A DNA stretch of 64,000 nucleotides from Rhodopseudomonas palustris (GTDB lineage: Bacteria > Pseudomonadota > Alphaproteobacteria > Rhizobiales > Xanthobacteraceae): positions 3,324,501 through 3,388,500 of the forward strand of contig NZ_CP140155.1 of assembly GCF_034479375.1 (NCBI RefSeq). Direction: 5' to 3'. The notes under the pieces were generated by a model that was given only the letters and a program-made list of their open reading frames with translations, did not search any database and was not told the DNA's origin. Every line of letters starts with the position of its first letter. Within the stretch, counting starts at the first letter, position 1. This document shows, piece after piece, positions 44,934 through 54,505 of the stretch. A program made the translations under genes and the position numbers.

Positions 44934-46550
44934 ATGGCCTTGTCGCGCATCGAGATCAACCGCCGGACCGTCCTGATGACGTCGGCCGCCATCGCCGCCA
45001 ACGTGATCAATCCGATGCGGGCCTTCGCGCAGGAAACGCCGCGCAAGGGCGGGGTGTTCAACGTTCACTACGGCGCCGAGCAGCGCCAGCTCAACCCCAG
45101 CTTGCAGGCCTCGACCGGCGTCTACATCATCGGCGGCAAGATCCAGGAGCCGCTGGTCGATCTCGACGCCGCCGGCAATCCGGTCGGCGTGCTGGCGGAG
45201 AGCTGGGAATCGACGCCGGACGGCAAGACCATCACCTTCCGGCTGCGCAAGGGCGTGACCTGGCACGACGGCAAGCCGTTCACGTCCGAGGACGTCGCCT
45301 TCACCGCGCTGAACATGTGGAAGAAGATCCTGAACTACGGATCGACGCTGCAACTGTTCCTGACCGCGGTCGACACCCCCGATCCGCAGACCGCGATCTT
45401 CCGCTACGAGCGGCCGATGCCGCTCAACCTGCTGCTGCGCGCGCTGCCGGACCTCGGCTACATTTCGCCGAAGCACATCTACGAGACCGGCGATATCCGC
45501 CAGAACCCGGTCAATCTCGCGCCGATCGGCACCGGCCCGTTCAAGTTCAACAAATACGAGCGCGGCCAGTACATCATCGCCGACCGCAACGACAATTACT
45601 GGCGGCCGAACGCGCCCTATCTCGACCGCATCGTCTGGCGTGTGATCACCGACCGCGCCGCGGCGGCGGCGCAGCTCGAAGCCGGCAGCCTGCATCTCAG
45701 CCCGTTCTCGGGTCTGACGATCTCCGACATGGCGCGGCTCGGCAAGGACAAGCGCTTCATCGTCTCGACCAAGGGCAACGAGGGCAACGCCCGCACCAAC
45801 ACGCTGGAGTTCAACTTCCGCCGCCAGGAGCTGTCGGACATCCGCGTCCGCCAGGCGATCGCGCACGCGATCAACGTGCCGTTCTTCATCGAGAACTTCC
45901 TCGGCGACTTCGCCAAGCTCGGCACCGGCCCGATCCCCTCGACCTCGACCGACTTCTATCCCGGCCCGAACACGCCGCAATACGCTTACGACAAGAAGAA
46001 GGCGATCGCGCTGCTCGACGAGGCCGGGCTGAAGCCGGCCGCCGGCGGCAACCGCCTCACGTTGCGGCTGCTGCCCGCGCCGTGGGGCGAGGACATCTCG
46101 CTGTGGGCGACCTTCATCCAGCAGTCGCTGGGCGAAGTCGGCATCCAGGTCGAGGTGGTGCGCAACGACGGCGGCGGCTTCCTCAAGCAGGTCTATGACG
46201 AGCACGCCTTCGACCTCGCCACCGGCTGGCATCAGTATCGCAACGATCCGGCGGTCTCGACCACGGTGTGGTACCGCTCCGGCCAGCCCAAGGGCGCGCC
46301 CTGGACCAATCAATGGGGCTGGAAGGACGAGGCGATCGACAAGATCATCGACGACGCCGCCACCGAAGTCGATCCGGTCAAACGCAAGGCGCTGTATGCC
46401 GACTTCGTCACCCGCGCCAATGGCGAGCTGCCGCTGTGGATGCCGATTGAACAATTATTCGTCACGGTGATCTCGGCGAAGGCACGCAATGCCTCCAACA
46501 ATCCGCGCTGGGCGTCGTCGACCTGGCACGATCTTTGGCTGGCCGAATAG
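44934..46550 (+). CDS. Peptide-type ABC transporter substrate-binding protein
   Basis: 538 residues of the family 5 (DppA/OppA-like) solute-binding proteins. N-terminal RIEINRRTVLMTSAA carries twin arginines, suggesting Tat export, with cleavage after MRAFAQ. Typical segments: VTWHDGKPFTSEDVAFT (near 95-111), GTGPFKFNKYERGQYI (near 198-213), and RQAIAHAINVPFFI. AGGAG before ATG 44934. Ligand could be a peptide, opine or glutathione-like compound. Located 156 bases after cysNC, but the gap has no obvious promoter. Confidence 0.88.
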   Translation: MALSRIEINRRTVLMTSAAIAANVINPMRAFAQETPRKGGVFNVHYGAEQRQLNPSLQASTGVYIIGGKIQEPLVDLDAAGNPVGVLAESWESTPDGKTITFRLRKGVTWHDGKPFTSEDVAFTALNMWKKILNYGSTLQLFLTAVDTPDPQTAIFRYERPMPLNLLLRALPDLGYISPKHIYETGDIRQNPVNLAPIGTGPFKFNKYERGQYIIADRNDNYWRPNAPYLDRIVWRVITDRAAAAAQLEAGSLHLSPFSGLTISDMARLGKDKRFIVSTKGNEGNARTNTLEFNFRRQELSDIRVRQAIAHAINVPFFIENFLGDFAKLGTGPIPSTSTDFYPGPNTPQYAYDKKKAIALLDEAGLKPAAGGNRLTLRLLPAPWGEDISLWATFIQQSLGEVGIQVEVVRNDGGGFLKQVYDEHAFDLATGWHQYRNDPAVSTTVWYRSGQPKGAPWTNQWGWKDEAIDKIIDDAATEVDPVKRKALYADFVTRANGELPLWMPIEQLFVTVISAKARNASNNPRWASSTWHDLWLAE

Positions 46551-46574
46551 CACCAACTCCGCCAAGATAGAGTC

Positions 46575-47552
46575 ATGCGTATCCTGAATCTTGCGGGGCG
46601 GCGACTCGCCGCCTCGATCCCGACCTTGTTGCTGATCCTGATCGGCATCTTCCTGCTGCTGCAATTTGCGCCGGGCGACACCGTCGACGCGATGATGGCG
46701 CAGATGGGTGGCGGCGACGCCGCGACCGCGCGCGAGCTGCGGCAGTTCTACGGGCTCGACCTGTCGATCCCGATGCAGCTCGGCAACTATCTGTGGCGGC
46801 TGGTGCGGTTCGATCTCGGCTTCTCGTCGATCTACGGCAAGCCGGTCGCCACCGTGATTCTGGAGCGGCTGCCGCCGACGCTGCTGTTGATGACCGCATC
46901 GTTGTCGTTCGCGTTCTTCGCCGGCCTCGTGCTCGGCGTGATCGCCGCGCGCGGCGTCAACAAATGGCCCGACACGCTGATCTCGACGCTCGGCCTGATC
47001 TTCTACGCGACGCCGTCCTTCTGGTTCGGCCTGATGGCGATCGTGGTGTTCTCCGTCTATCTGCAATGGCTGCCGGCCGGCGGCTTCGAGGACATCGGCG
47101 CGGCCTCGACCGGGCTGGCGCGGACGCTCGACATCGCCAGCCATCTGGTGCTGCCGACGCTGACGCTGGGGCTGATCTTTCTGGCGATCTACTTACGCAT
47201 CATGCGGGCCTCGATGCTGGAAGTGCTCAACCTCGATTTCGTCCGCACCGCCCGCGCCAAGGGCCTCGACGAGACCCGCATCGTGGTGCGCCACGTGCTG
47301 CGCAACGCGCTGCTGCCGATGGTGACGCTGATCGGGCTGCAGGCCGGCACCATGCTGGGCGGCTCGGTGGTGGTCGAGAGCGTGTTCTCGCTGCCCGGCC
47401 TCGGCCGGCTCGCCTATGAATCGGTGGTGCAGCGCGACCTCAACACATTGCTCGGCATCGTGTTCGTCTCGGCGCTGCTGGTGATCGCCGTCAACTTCCT
47501 GGTCGACCTGTTGTATGCGCGGCTCGACCCGCGCATCTCGGCCGGGACGTAA
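46575..47552 (+). CDS. Peptide-type ABC transporter permease (DppB-like)
   Basis: 325 residues with six transmembrane helices and the family 5 permease marker FAPGDTVDAMM near the start; cytoplasmic EAA-like loop LDFVRTARAKGLDETRIVVRHVLRNALLP (quoted as RTARAKGLDE and VLRNALLP). ATG 46575, 24 bases after the binding protein. One of two channel subunits. Confidence 0.9.
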   Translation: MRILNLAGRRLAASIPTLLLILIGIFLLLQFAPGDTVDAMMAQMGGGDAATARELRQFYGLDLSIPMQLGNYLWRLVRFDLGFSSIYGKPVATVILERLPPTLLLMTASLSFAFFAGLVLGVIAARGVNKWPDTLISTLGLIFYATPSFWFGLMAIVVFSVYLQWLPAGGFEDIGAASTGLARTLDIASHLVLPTLTLGLIFLAIYLRIMRASMLEVLNLDFVRTARAKGLDETRIVVRHVLRNALLPMVTLIGLQAGTMLGGSVVVESVFSLPGLGRLAYESVVQRDLNTLLGIVFVSALLVIAVNFLVDLLYARLDPRISAGT

Positions 47553-47556
47553 AGCG

Positions 47557-48387
47557 ATGGATGCGATCAAGCGTTACTTCCGCAGCCCCGCCGCGATCGT
47601 CGGCCTGCTGCTGCTGCTGGTGGTGATCGGCATGGCGATCAGTGCCGGCTGGTTCTACCCGCGCGATCCCTTGTCGCTCGCCGGCCGGCCGCTGATCTGG
47701 CCGTTCAGCAATCCGCGCTTTTTGCTCGGCACCGACAATTCCGGCCGCGACATCGCAGCCCAGATCTTCCACGGCGCCCGGATCGCGCTGCTGATCGGCG
47801 GCGCCGCCACCGTGATCGCGGTAGTGATCGGGGTGCTGATCGGCGCCTTCGCGGGCTATTTCGGCGGCTGGGTCGACACCGTGCTGATGCGCATCACCGA
47901 GGCGTTCCAGATCCTGCCGAACTTCGTTTTGTTACTTGTGCTGGTCGCGGTGTTCGGCTCGACGCTGACCACGGTGACGATCGCGGTCGGCATCGTGTCG
48001 TGGCCGGCGCCGGCGCGACTGACGCGCGCCGAATTCCTCAGCTTGCGCAACCGCGAATTCGTCCAGGCCGGCCGCACGCTGGGCATGAAAGATCTGCAAT
48101 TGATCCTCGGCGAGATCCTGCCCAACGCGCTGCCCCCGGTGATCGTCTATGCCAGCGTGGTGATGGCGGTGGCGATCCTGCTGGAAAGCGCGCTGGCGTT
48201 CCTGCGGCTGTCCGATCCCAACGTCGCCTCGTGGGGCAATCTGATCGGGCTCGGCCGCGACGTGCTGCGCGTGCAATGGTACGTCGCGGCGATCCCCGGC
48301 ATCGCCATCCTGCTCACCGTGCTGGCGGTGTCGCTGGTCGGACAGGGCCTCAACGACGCGCTCAATCCGAGGCTCAAGGGACGATGA
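47557..48387 (+). CDS. Peptide-type ABC transporter permease (DppC-like)
   Basis: 276 residues. Has GTDNSGRDIAAQIFHGARIALLIG (about 53-76), invariant in DppC-like permeases, and the coupling loop REFVQAGRTLGMKDLQLILGEILPNALP (quoted here only to locate it: AGRTLGMKD about 168). ATG 47557, four bases after the DppB-like stop; its own stop overlaps the ATPase start by four bases (ATGA). Confidence 0.9.
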   Translation: MDAIKRYFRSPAAIVGLLLLLVVIGMAISAGWFYPRDPLSLAGRPLIWPFSNPRFLLGTDNSGRDIAAQIFHGARIALLIGGAATVIAVVIGVLIGAFAGYFGGWVDTVLMRITEAFQILPNFVLLLVLVAVFGSTLTTVTIAVGIVSWPAPARLTRAEFLSLRNREFVQAGRTLGMKDLQLILGEILPNALPPVIVYASVVMAVAILLESALAFLRLSDPNVASWGNLIGLGRDVLRVQWYVAAIPGIAILLTVLAVSLVGQGLNDALNPRLKGR

Positions 48388-50021
48388 CGGAGACCAGGCC
48401 CGCCGTCCTGACACTCGACAAGCTCAGCGTCCGGCTGCCCAAGGGCGCCGACCGCAGCCACGCCGTGCGCGACGCCTCGCTGTCGATCGCCGCCGATGAA
48501 ATCCTCTGCGTCGTCGGCGAGTCCGGCTCCGGCAAATCGATCATGGCGAATGCGGTGATGCGGCTGCTGCCCGGCGGCGTCGACCTCGACGGCGGCCGCG
48601 TGCTGTTCGAGGGCCGCGATCTGGCGCAGGCCAGCGCCGCCGAGATGCGCGCGGTGCGCGGCGCCGGCATCGCCATGGTGTTCCAGGAGCCGATGACGGC
48701 GCTCAACCCGCTGCGCAGCATCGGCGACCAGATCGGCGAGATGTTCCGCATCCACACCAATCTGTCGAAGAAGGACATCCGCGCCAAGGTTCTGGCGCTG
48801 CTCGAAGACGTGCGGATCCCCGATCCGGCGCGCGCCGCCGATGCCTATCCGCACGAGCTCTCCGGCGGGCAACGCCAGCGCGCGATGATCGCGATGGCGC
48901 TGGCGCTCGACCCGAAGCTGTTGATCGCCGACGAGCCCACCACCGCGCTCGACGTCACGACGCAAGCGCAGATCCTGACGCTGATCCGCGAATTGCAGCA
49001 TCGCCGCAACACCGCGGTGCTGTTCATCACCCATGATTTCGGCGTCGTCGCCGAGATCGCCGATCGCGTCGCGGTGATGCAGCACGGCGTCATCGTCGAG
49101 CAGGGCGCGGCCGACGACGTGCTGCACCGTCCGCAGCATCCCTACACGCGGCAACTGATCGCCGCGGTGCCACCCTTGACGGCGCCGCCGCCGCGGCCGA
49201 TCGCGGCCGAGACTATTCTCGGCATCGACAACGTCTCCAAGACGTTCCGCACCGGCGGCTTCCTCGGCCGCGGCACGCGCGTCACCCACGCCGTGAAGTC
49301 AGTCTCGCTGCAACTGCCGCGCGGCGCCACGCTCGGCATCGTCGGCGAAAGCGGCTCCGGCAAGTCGACGCTGGCGCGCTGCATCATCCGGCTGCTCGAT
49401 CCCGACGGCGGCTCGATCCTGCTCGACGGCCGCGACTGGGCGACGATGCCGCGCGAAGACGTCCGCCGCGAAACCCGCCACATGCAGATGGTGTTTCAGG
49501 ATCCGTTCGCCTCACTCAACCCGCGCCACAAGGCCGAGGAATTAGTTGCGCAGGGCCCGATCATCCACGGCACGCCGCGCAAGCAGGCGATCGCCGAGGC
49601 GCGCGAGCTGTTCGCGCTGGTCGGGCTCGATCCATCGGCCGGCGACCGCCTGCCGCACGAATTCTCCGGCGGCCAGCGCCAGCGCATCGGGCTGGCCCGC
49701 GCGCTCGCACTGAAGCCCGACGTGCTGATCGCCGATGAAGCGGTGTCGGCGCTCGACGTCTCGGTGCAGGCGCAGGTGCTGCGGCTGCTCGCCGACCTGC
49801 GCGAGCGGCTCGGTCTGTCGATCATCTTCATCACCCACGACCTGCGCGTCGCCGCGCAGATCTGCGACCTCGTCGCGGTGATGAAGGACGGCGAAGTCGT
49901 CGAACACGGCCCGGCGGGCGACATCTTCAACGCGCCGCAGCACCCGTATACGCAGGCGCTGCTGGCCTCGATCCCGGGCGGCGATTTCGCGCGAAGCCAT
50001 CCGGTCGAGCCGGTGGTGTAG
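48384..50021 (+). CDS. Fused double ATPase of the peptide ABC transporter (DppD-DppF)
   Basis: 545 residues, two complete ABC ATPase domains in one chain: Walker A GESGSGKS at about 44-51 and again at about 318-325; signatures [16 protein letters not shown] and [16 protein letters not shown]; Walker B LLIADEPTTALD and VLIADEAVSALD. Peptide importers commonly have two separate ATPases (DppD, DppF); the fused form resembles YejF. Translationally coupled to the DppC-like gene. It completes a four-gene operon. Confidence 0.92.
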   Translation: MTETRPAVLTLDKLSVRLPKGADRSHAVRDASLSIAADEILCVVGESGSGKSIMANAVMRLLPGGVDLDGGRVLFEGRDLAQASAAEMRAVRGAGIAMVFQEPMTALNPLRSIGDQIGEMFRIHTNLSKKDIRAKVLALLEDVRIPDPARAADAYPHELSGGQRQRAMIAMALALDPKLLIADEPTTALDVTTQAQILTLIRELQHRRNTAVLFITHDFGVVAEIADRVAVMQHGVIVEQGAADDVLHRPQHPYTRQLIAAVPPLTAPPPRPIAAETILGIDNVSKTFRTGGFLGRGTRVTHAVKSVSLQLPRGATLGIVGESGSGKSTLARCIIRLLDPDGGSILLDGRDWATMPREDVRRETRHMQMVFQDPFASLNPRHKAEELVAQGPIIHGTPRKQAIAEARELFALVGLDPSAGDRLPHEFSGGQRQRIGLARALALKPDVLIADEAVSALDVSVQAQVLRLLADLRERLGLSIIFITHDLRVAAQICDLVAVMKDGEVVEHGPAGDIFNAPQHPYTQALLASIPGGDFARSHPVEPVV

Positions 50022-50069
50022 CGCGCTTACCGATTGATCGGATCGCCAGGCAGCTTTTGAGCGCACACT

Positions 50070-50187
50070 GCCTCCTCATCCTGAGGAGCCCGGCGCAGCC
50101 GGGCGTCTCGAAGGATGAGGAGGCAGGTGCCGGCGGCGCATGGTTCGAGACGGCGCTTCGCGCCTCCTCACCATGAGGTTGTGCCTG
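50070..50187. repeat. CTCATCCTGAGG-type repeat, near copy of 36585
   Basis: Same order of blocks as 36585-36703: CCTCATCCTGAGGAGCCCGGCGC, GAAGGATGAGG, CATGGTTCGAGACGGCGC, CTCCTCACCATGAGG, GTTGTGCCTG. With the next repeat it occupies most of the 338-base gap between the transporter and the FAD enzyme (convergent genes). Confidence 0.85.
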
Positions 50188-50214
50188 TTGTAAACTCAGG
50201 GTCGCATTCTCCAC

Positions 50215-50306
50215 CCGTCATGGCCGGGCTTGTCCCGGCCATCCACGTCTTCCAACGCTGCACGGCTCGAGAACGTGGATGCCCGGGACGAGCCCGGGCA
50301 TGACGG
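50215..50306. repeat. GTCATGGCCGGGC...GCCCGGGCATGACGG palindromic repeat
   Basis: CCGTCATGGCCGGGCTTGTCCCGGCCATCCACG pairs with CGTGGATGCCCGGGACGAGCCCGGGCATGACGG; arms CATCCACG / CGTGGATG. Common hairpin family (12985, 26244, 60617). Confidence 0.85.
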
Positions 50307-50359
50307 TTGAGAGGTGGGCGCAGAATCGCATCTGGGCCTGCCTCTCAACGCTACGCGAA

Positions 50360-51661
50360 CTACGCGATCTCCTTGCTGTCGCGATGCCGGTACAACACCA
50401 TCATCAGCGGCGCGAACGGGCGGAGCAGCTCGTTGGCGGGGATCGGCACAGGCTCGGTGAACGGCAGCGCCAGCTCGCCATCCGGTACGCCGCGCACCGC
50501 TTTCGACAATTCGTCGCCGAGCGCGATCGACAGCGCGACGCCGCGGCCGTTGCAGCCGGTCCAGCCATAGGCATTGGGGCCGAGGCGGTGGATGTGCGGC
50601 AGGTAGTCCGTCGTCATGCCGATGAAGCCGTTCCAGACGTAGTCGAACCGCACCTCGCCGATCTGCGGCCATAGATTCTGCAGCCGCTTGCCGACCCGCG
50701 CCCGCAAGGTCGCGGCCTGATTGAACGGCCGGATGATCGCGCCGCCGGTGACGAAGCGGTTGCGCGCGTCGAACCGGCCGAAGATCAGCTCGCCATGCGT
50801 ATCCGACATCGCCTGCCGGCCCGGGATCATGCTCTTGCGCACGTTGTCGCTAAGCGGCTGCGTCGCCATCTGCCACGACCGCACCGGCATCACCTCGCCG
50901 GCGATCGAAGGCGCCAGCGTCTTCGAAAATTCGCCCGTATAGGCGTTACTGGCGACGACCAGCGCGCGGCCGCTGAGTTCGCCCTGCGCGGTCGTGACGA
51001 TCCAGCGGTCGCCCTGCCGTTCGATGCTCAGCGCCGGCGAGCGCGCGAAGATGCGGCCGCCTTGCGCCAGCACGGTGCGCGCCAGCCCGCGCGCCAGCGC
51101 CAGCGGATTGATATGGCCGCCGGTCCTGTTCTGGAAGCCGCCGAACCAGGCGTCGGAGCCGAGCATGGCGCGGATCTGGTCGCGCGACAGCAATTCGACC
51201 GGCGCGCCGAATTTCGACCATTGCCGGACGCGGCGCTCGGCGATCTTGATCCGCCCCGGCGAATGCACCGGCTGCACCCAGCCGTTCTGCTCCTGCTCGG
51301 CGTCGATGCCGTGGCGCCTCACCACGTCGAACAGGATCGAGGCGCTGTCGCGAATGAGGCCCACCAGCCGCTCGCCGGCGGCGCCGTGCTTGGCGACGAT
51401 GTCCTCCGGATCGGGCCGCGACAGCGTCGGGATCACCTGGCCGTTGTTGCGGCCGGACGCGCCCCAGCCCGGCTCGGCGGCCTCGACCACGGCGACGTCG
51501 ATGCCGGCCTCGCGCAGATGCAGCGCGGTCGACAGCCCGCTGAAGCCGGCGCCGATCACCACGACATCGGCCGCTTCAGTGCCGCGCAGCTCGGGCAGCT
51601 CCGGCCCCGGCGGCGTCACCGCATGCCAGAGTGAGTCCGGCCAGCGGAATTCAGTCGTCAT
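50360..51661 (-). CDS. FAD-dependent amine oxidoreductase (DAO/PuuB-like)
   Basis: 433 residues of the DAO superfamily, oxidising amines, amino acids or gamma-glutamylated polyamines. FAD-binding VVVIGAGFSGLSTALHLREAG (33-53), GWGASGRNNGQV (66-77) near the flavin, and the final GWTGCNGRGVALSIALGDELS (about 375-395) are typical. ATG 51661. It is convergent with the peptide transporter; whether it acts on the transported compound is speculation. Confidence 0.85.
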   Translation of the reverse strand: MTTEFRWPDSLWHAVTPPGPELPELRGTEAADVVVIGAGFSGLSTALHLREAGIDVAVVEAAEPGWGASGRNNGQVIPTLSRPDPEDIVAKHGAAGERLVGLIRDSASILFDVVRRHGIDAEQEQNGWVQPVHSPGRIKIAERRVRQWSKFGAPVELLSRDQIRAMLGSDAWFGGFQNRTGGHINPLALARGLARTVLAQGGRIFARSPALSIERQGDRWIVTTAQGELSGRALVVASNAYTGEFSKTLAPSIAGEVMPVRSWQMATQPLSDNVRKSMIPGRQAMSDTHGELIFGRFDARNRFVTGGAIIRPFNQAATLRARVGKRLQNLWPQIGEVRFDYVWNGFIGMTTDYLPHIHRLGPNAYGWTGCNGRGVALSIALGDELSKAVRGVPDGELALPFTEPVPIPANELLRPFAPLMMVLYRHRDSKEIA

Positions 51662-51780
51662 GCTCGGATTCCTTCCAACATTTCAACAGCGCCTGATCGG
51701 GCATCCGACCTGCGTCGGGTTGCGGCACCGCGGCGATCTCGCTAGCCTTATATGCAAGAATTTTGGGGAGTTGAGCCAGC

Positions 51781-52638
51781 GTGTCACTGCAATATGTCAT
51801 TGGAATCGATCACGCCGTGGTCATGGTCGGCGATCTGGATGCGGCTGCGGCTAATTGGCAGCGGCTCGGCTTCACGCTGTCGCCGCGCGGCACCCACAGC
51901 CCCGCGCTCGGCTCCGGCAATTACACCATCATGTTCGGGCAGGACTATATCGAGCTGCTCGGCATTCTGAGCCCGACCGAGCACAACGCGCCGAGCCGCG
52001 CCTTTCTCGCCGAACGCGGCGACGGCATCGAGCGGATCGCCTTCACCACCACCGATGCGGCCAAGGGCGCCGACGAGCTGCGCGACCTCGGGCTCGACGC
52101 CGTCGGGCCGATCGATTTCGGCCGGCCGGTGCCGCTGCCGGGCGGCGGCGAGGGCGAGGCGCGGTTCAGCATCTTCCAGTGGCCGCTGACCGAGGCGCCC
52201 GCCGGGCTGCGGATCTTCGCCTGCCAGCACCACACCCGCGATACCGTGTGGATTCCGGAATTGCAGCGCCACGCCAACGGCGCGACCGGTCTCGTCCGGG
52301 TGATCGTCACCGCGCCGCGGCCGGAGAGCGACGCCCGCCACCTGCTGCGGCTGATCGACGGCGAGCAGTTTTCCGAACCCGACGGCAGCGTCGTGGTGCC
52401 GTCCGGCTCGGACCGCGCCGAATTCGCCTTCGTGGCGCGTGATGTGCTGGCGCAGCAATATCCCGGCGTGTCGCTCGACGGCGTGCCGGAGCGCGGCGGC
52501 GCCGGGCTGATCATCGCGGTCGCCGATCTGGCCGCGACCGAACAGGCGATCGGCGCCGCCGGCGTCAGGATCGGCGACCGTCTGGTGGTGCCGCCGCGTG
52601 CGGCCAACGGCGTGCTGCTGGTGTTCGTCGCGCGCTGA
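51781..52638 (+). CDS. VOC-superfamily glyoxalase-like protein
   Basis: 285 residues, two VOC modules. Start IGIDHAVVMVGDLDAAAANWQRLGF (8-32, quoted to locate: DHAVVMVGDLDAAA) with the first metal His, then TIMFGQDYIELLGI. The central CQHHTRDTVWIPELQRHANGA is typical of the glyoxalase-like PF13468 group. GTG start at 51781. Function unknown; metal-dependent lyase or isomerase possible. Divergent from the FAD enzyme over 119 bases. Confidence 0.82.
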   Translation: MSLQYVIGIDHAVVMVGDLDAAAANWQRLGFTLSPRGTHSPALGSGNYTIMFGQDYIELLGILSPTEHNAPSRAFLAERGDGIERIAFTTTDAAKGADELRDLGLDAVGPIDFGRPVPLPGGGEGEARFSIFQWPLTEAPAGLRIFACQHHTRDTVWIPELQRHANGATGLVRVIVTAPRPESDARHLLRLIDGEQFSEPDGSVVVPSGSDRAEFAFVARDVLAQQYPGVSLDGVPERGGAGLIIAVADLAATEQAIGAAGVRIGDRLVVPPRAANGVLLVFVAR

Positions 52639-53126
52639 GCGCACCGCTCGACCGCCCCGCGGTCGCAGCTTCGATCCGCACCGCGACGCGCACGCGCGTC
52701 GACGGCCTGCATTGATCCGACACAAAATTCTCCGCGACGAAATCGTCCCGTCCGCGACGTTTCGCCGATGCAACCCTGCAGGGCATAACGCACTTATTTT
52801 CCTGAACCGATTGACTGCACGCCGACATCTGGCAGGATTTCCGTGTTCGATCCGGTTCGGGTCGAATCGCGGGATTTGACGGAGCAGCTTGCGCCGCGGA
52901 TTGAATCGCTAAAGCGCCACGACGTGGTTCGTGGGCTCCTGATTGTTGGAGATGCACGCATGACCGAAGGTCGCACGAATCACGCGAGCGGAACGGAACT
53001 ATCTGCCGATTGTCTGCGTTGCTGCCGCTGTCGAGGCTCACTCGACTGACGTCCAAAGCGCGCAAGCGTCATCACCATTCATCGATCGCAGATTTCCGGG
53101 AGCGCTGGCTTTGCCAGTGACTGATC
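52639..53126. other. 488-base gap between VOC gene and small stress-promoted gene
   Basis: Holds an EcfG promoter at its 3' end (separate entry). A GTG-initiated frame (52843-53049, 68 codons) has an AGGA in front but third-position GC near one half, unlike neighbours, and overlaps the promoter; I do not accept it. No repeats of the families found elsewhere; base composition is lower in G+C than usual, around 55-60 percent in the middle. Confidence 0.5.
52995..53020 (+). promoter_or_regulatory. EcfG-type general stress promoter
   Basis: GGAAC (52995-52999), 17 bases, CGTT (53017-53020), exact consensus. A second GGAAC overlaps at 52990-52994. It would give a leader of about 100 bases before ATG 53127. 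Confidence 0.6.
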
Positions 53127-53327
53127 ATGTCCGACGCCTACGTCATCGAAGTGAGCTCACGCACCGCGGGCATCGTCGTCCGCGACGGCCGCAATTTCTG
53201 CTTCTTCGCCGCACATCGCGACTTCGACAGCCTCGAGCGGCAGTCGTTCGGCTCGCTGGTCGCTGCGCACAAGGCCGCGATGCGCTGCGCCGAGGAGAGC
53301 CGCAGCCTGCGCAGAGCCGCGGCGTGA
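53127..53327 (+). CDS. Small conserved-type hypothetical protein with EcfG promoter
   Basis: 66 residues. MSDAYVIEVSSRTAGIVVRD resembles the start of small R. palustris/Bradyrhizobium proteins with an YxI-E motif; VRDGRNFCFFAAHRDFDSLE forms a short beta unit and the C-terminus is helical and basic. No membrane segment. ATG 53127. EcfG promoter about 107 bases upstream supports stress induction. Function unknown. Confidence 0.68.
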   Translation: MSDAYVIEVSSRTAGIVVRDGRNFCFFAAHRDFDSLERQSFGSLVAAHKAAMRCAEESRSLRRAAA

Positions 53328-53350
53328 CGCGCTGAGTGCCGACGCGGGCC

Positions 53351-54505
53351 TCAGTCCCGCGCCGGCTCGACCCGCCGGGTTTCCGGCATCAGCAGCCACA
53401 CCACGAGGAATCCGACCGCAGCGACCGCGGCCAGCCCGGTGAACGCCGCCGGGCTGCCGAACTTGTCCGCGACGAAGCCGGCGGTCACGGTGCTGAGCGA
53501 CGCGCCGATGCCGCTGGCGGTGCCGACGACGCCCTGGGCGAAGCTGAAATGGCCGCTGCCGAACGCGACATCGGCGATGATCAGCGGCACCAGCACGCTG
53601 AACACCGCCGCCGTGACGCCGTCGAACAATTGCACCGCGACCAGCAGATACGGATCGGTCACGGTCGCGAACAGCAGCCCGCGGATCGCCAGCGCGCCGA
53701 AGCCGGCGAACAGCAGCGGCTTGCGGCCGATCGATTGCGCGAGGCGCCCGACCGTCGGCGAGAACAGCGCGACGATCGCCTGCGGAACCACGATGCAGAA
53801 CGCGATCAGCGCCGGCGCGGAGTCGCTCGAGCGGGTGGTGACGGCGCTCGCCATCAGCGGCAGCATCGCCGCATTGGCGAGTTGCAACGTCAGCATCGCG
53901 CCGGCGAACACCAGCAACGGCCGCTGCCGCAGCAGGCTCGCGAGGCCCGCGGTGCGAAAGCCCGCCGGCGCCTGCCGCGCTGCCGCGCCATGCGCCTGGG
54001 CGGAGTCGATTTCATGTCCCCTGATCCGCGACAACGCGATCAGCGTCGGGATCACCAGCAGGCAGGTGACGAAGAACACCGAGCGGCTCGACAGCAGATA
54101 GCCGACCGTGCCCATCACCGCGGCGGCGACGCCATTGCCGAGCGAAGCGCAGCGCGCATTGCGGCCGAGACGTTCTCCAATAGCATAGCGGCCGACCAGC
54201 CCGAGGCTGATCGCCGCGATCGACGGCCCGAGCACGCAGCTCGCGGCCGCGTGCAGCGTCGCGGCCAGCATCACCACCGGAAAGATCGGCATCGCCGCAT
54301 AGGCCAGCGCCGCGACGCCGATCGCCGCCACCGCAAAGCCTGCGACCTTCCGTTCGTCGCGCGCGGCGTCGACGATGGCGCCGCCCGGCATCTGCCCGAT
54401 CAGCGAGATGATGCCGCCGACCGACAGCACCAGCCCGATCTCGACCTGGGTCCATTTCTGCGTGGTGAGATACACCGCGATGAACGGGCCGAAACCGGTC
54501 TGCAC
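53351..54505 (-). CDS. MFS transporter, N-terminus outside normal start codons
   Basis: 384 residues from the first normal start, GTG at 54505, with about eleven transmembrane helices and MFS loops GGAIVDAARDERK and GRLAQSIGRKP. But the codons upstream of GTG continue a transporter-like sequence, RGLDWFIFFLADV, which is the first transmembrane helix, and stay open to at least 54640. No ATG, GTG or TTG occurs there; ACG at 54640 (with AGG before it) is a possible start. So the true gene is longer, or its start has decayed. Exporter of unknown substrate. Confidence 0.75.
   Translation of the reverse strand: MQTGFGPFIAVYLTTQKWTQVEIGLVLSVGGIISLIGQMPGGAIVDAARDERKVAGFAVAAIGVAALAYAAMPIFPVVMLAATLHAAASCVLGPSIAAISLGLVGRYAIGERLGRNARCASLGNGVAAAVMGTVGYLLSSRSVFFVTCLLVIPTLIALSRIRGHEIDSAQAHGAAARQAPAGFRTAGLASLLRQRPLLVFAGAMLTLQLANAAMLPLMASAVTTRSSDSAPALIAFCIVVPQAIVALFSPTVGRLAQSIGRKPLLFAGFGALAIRGLLFATVTDPYLLVAVQLFDGVTAAVFSVLVPLIIADVAFGSGHFSFAQGVVGTASGIGASLSTVTAGFVADKFGSPAAFTGLAAVAAVGFLVVWLLMPETRRVEPARD

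Noticed and set aside
52843..53049. GTG-initiated 68-codon frame with an AGGA in front
   Set aside because: Third-position GC is near one half, unlike genes here, the protein ends in an odd Cys-rich stretch, and it overlaps the EcfG promoter of the next gene.
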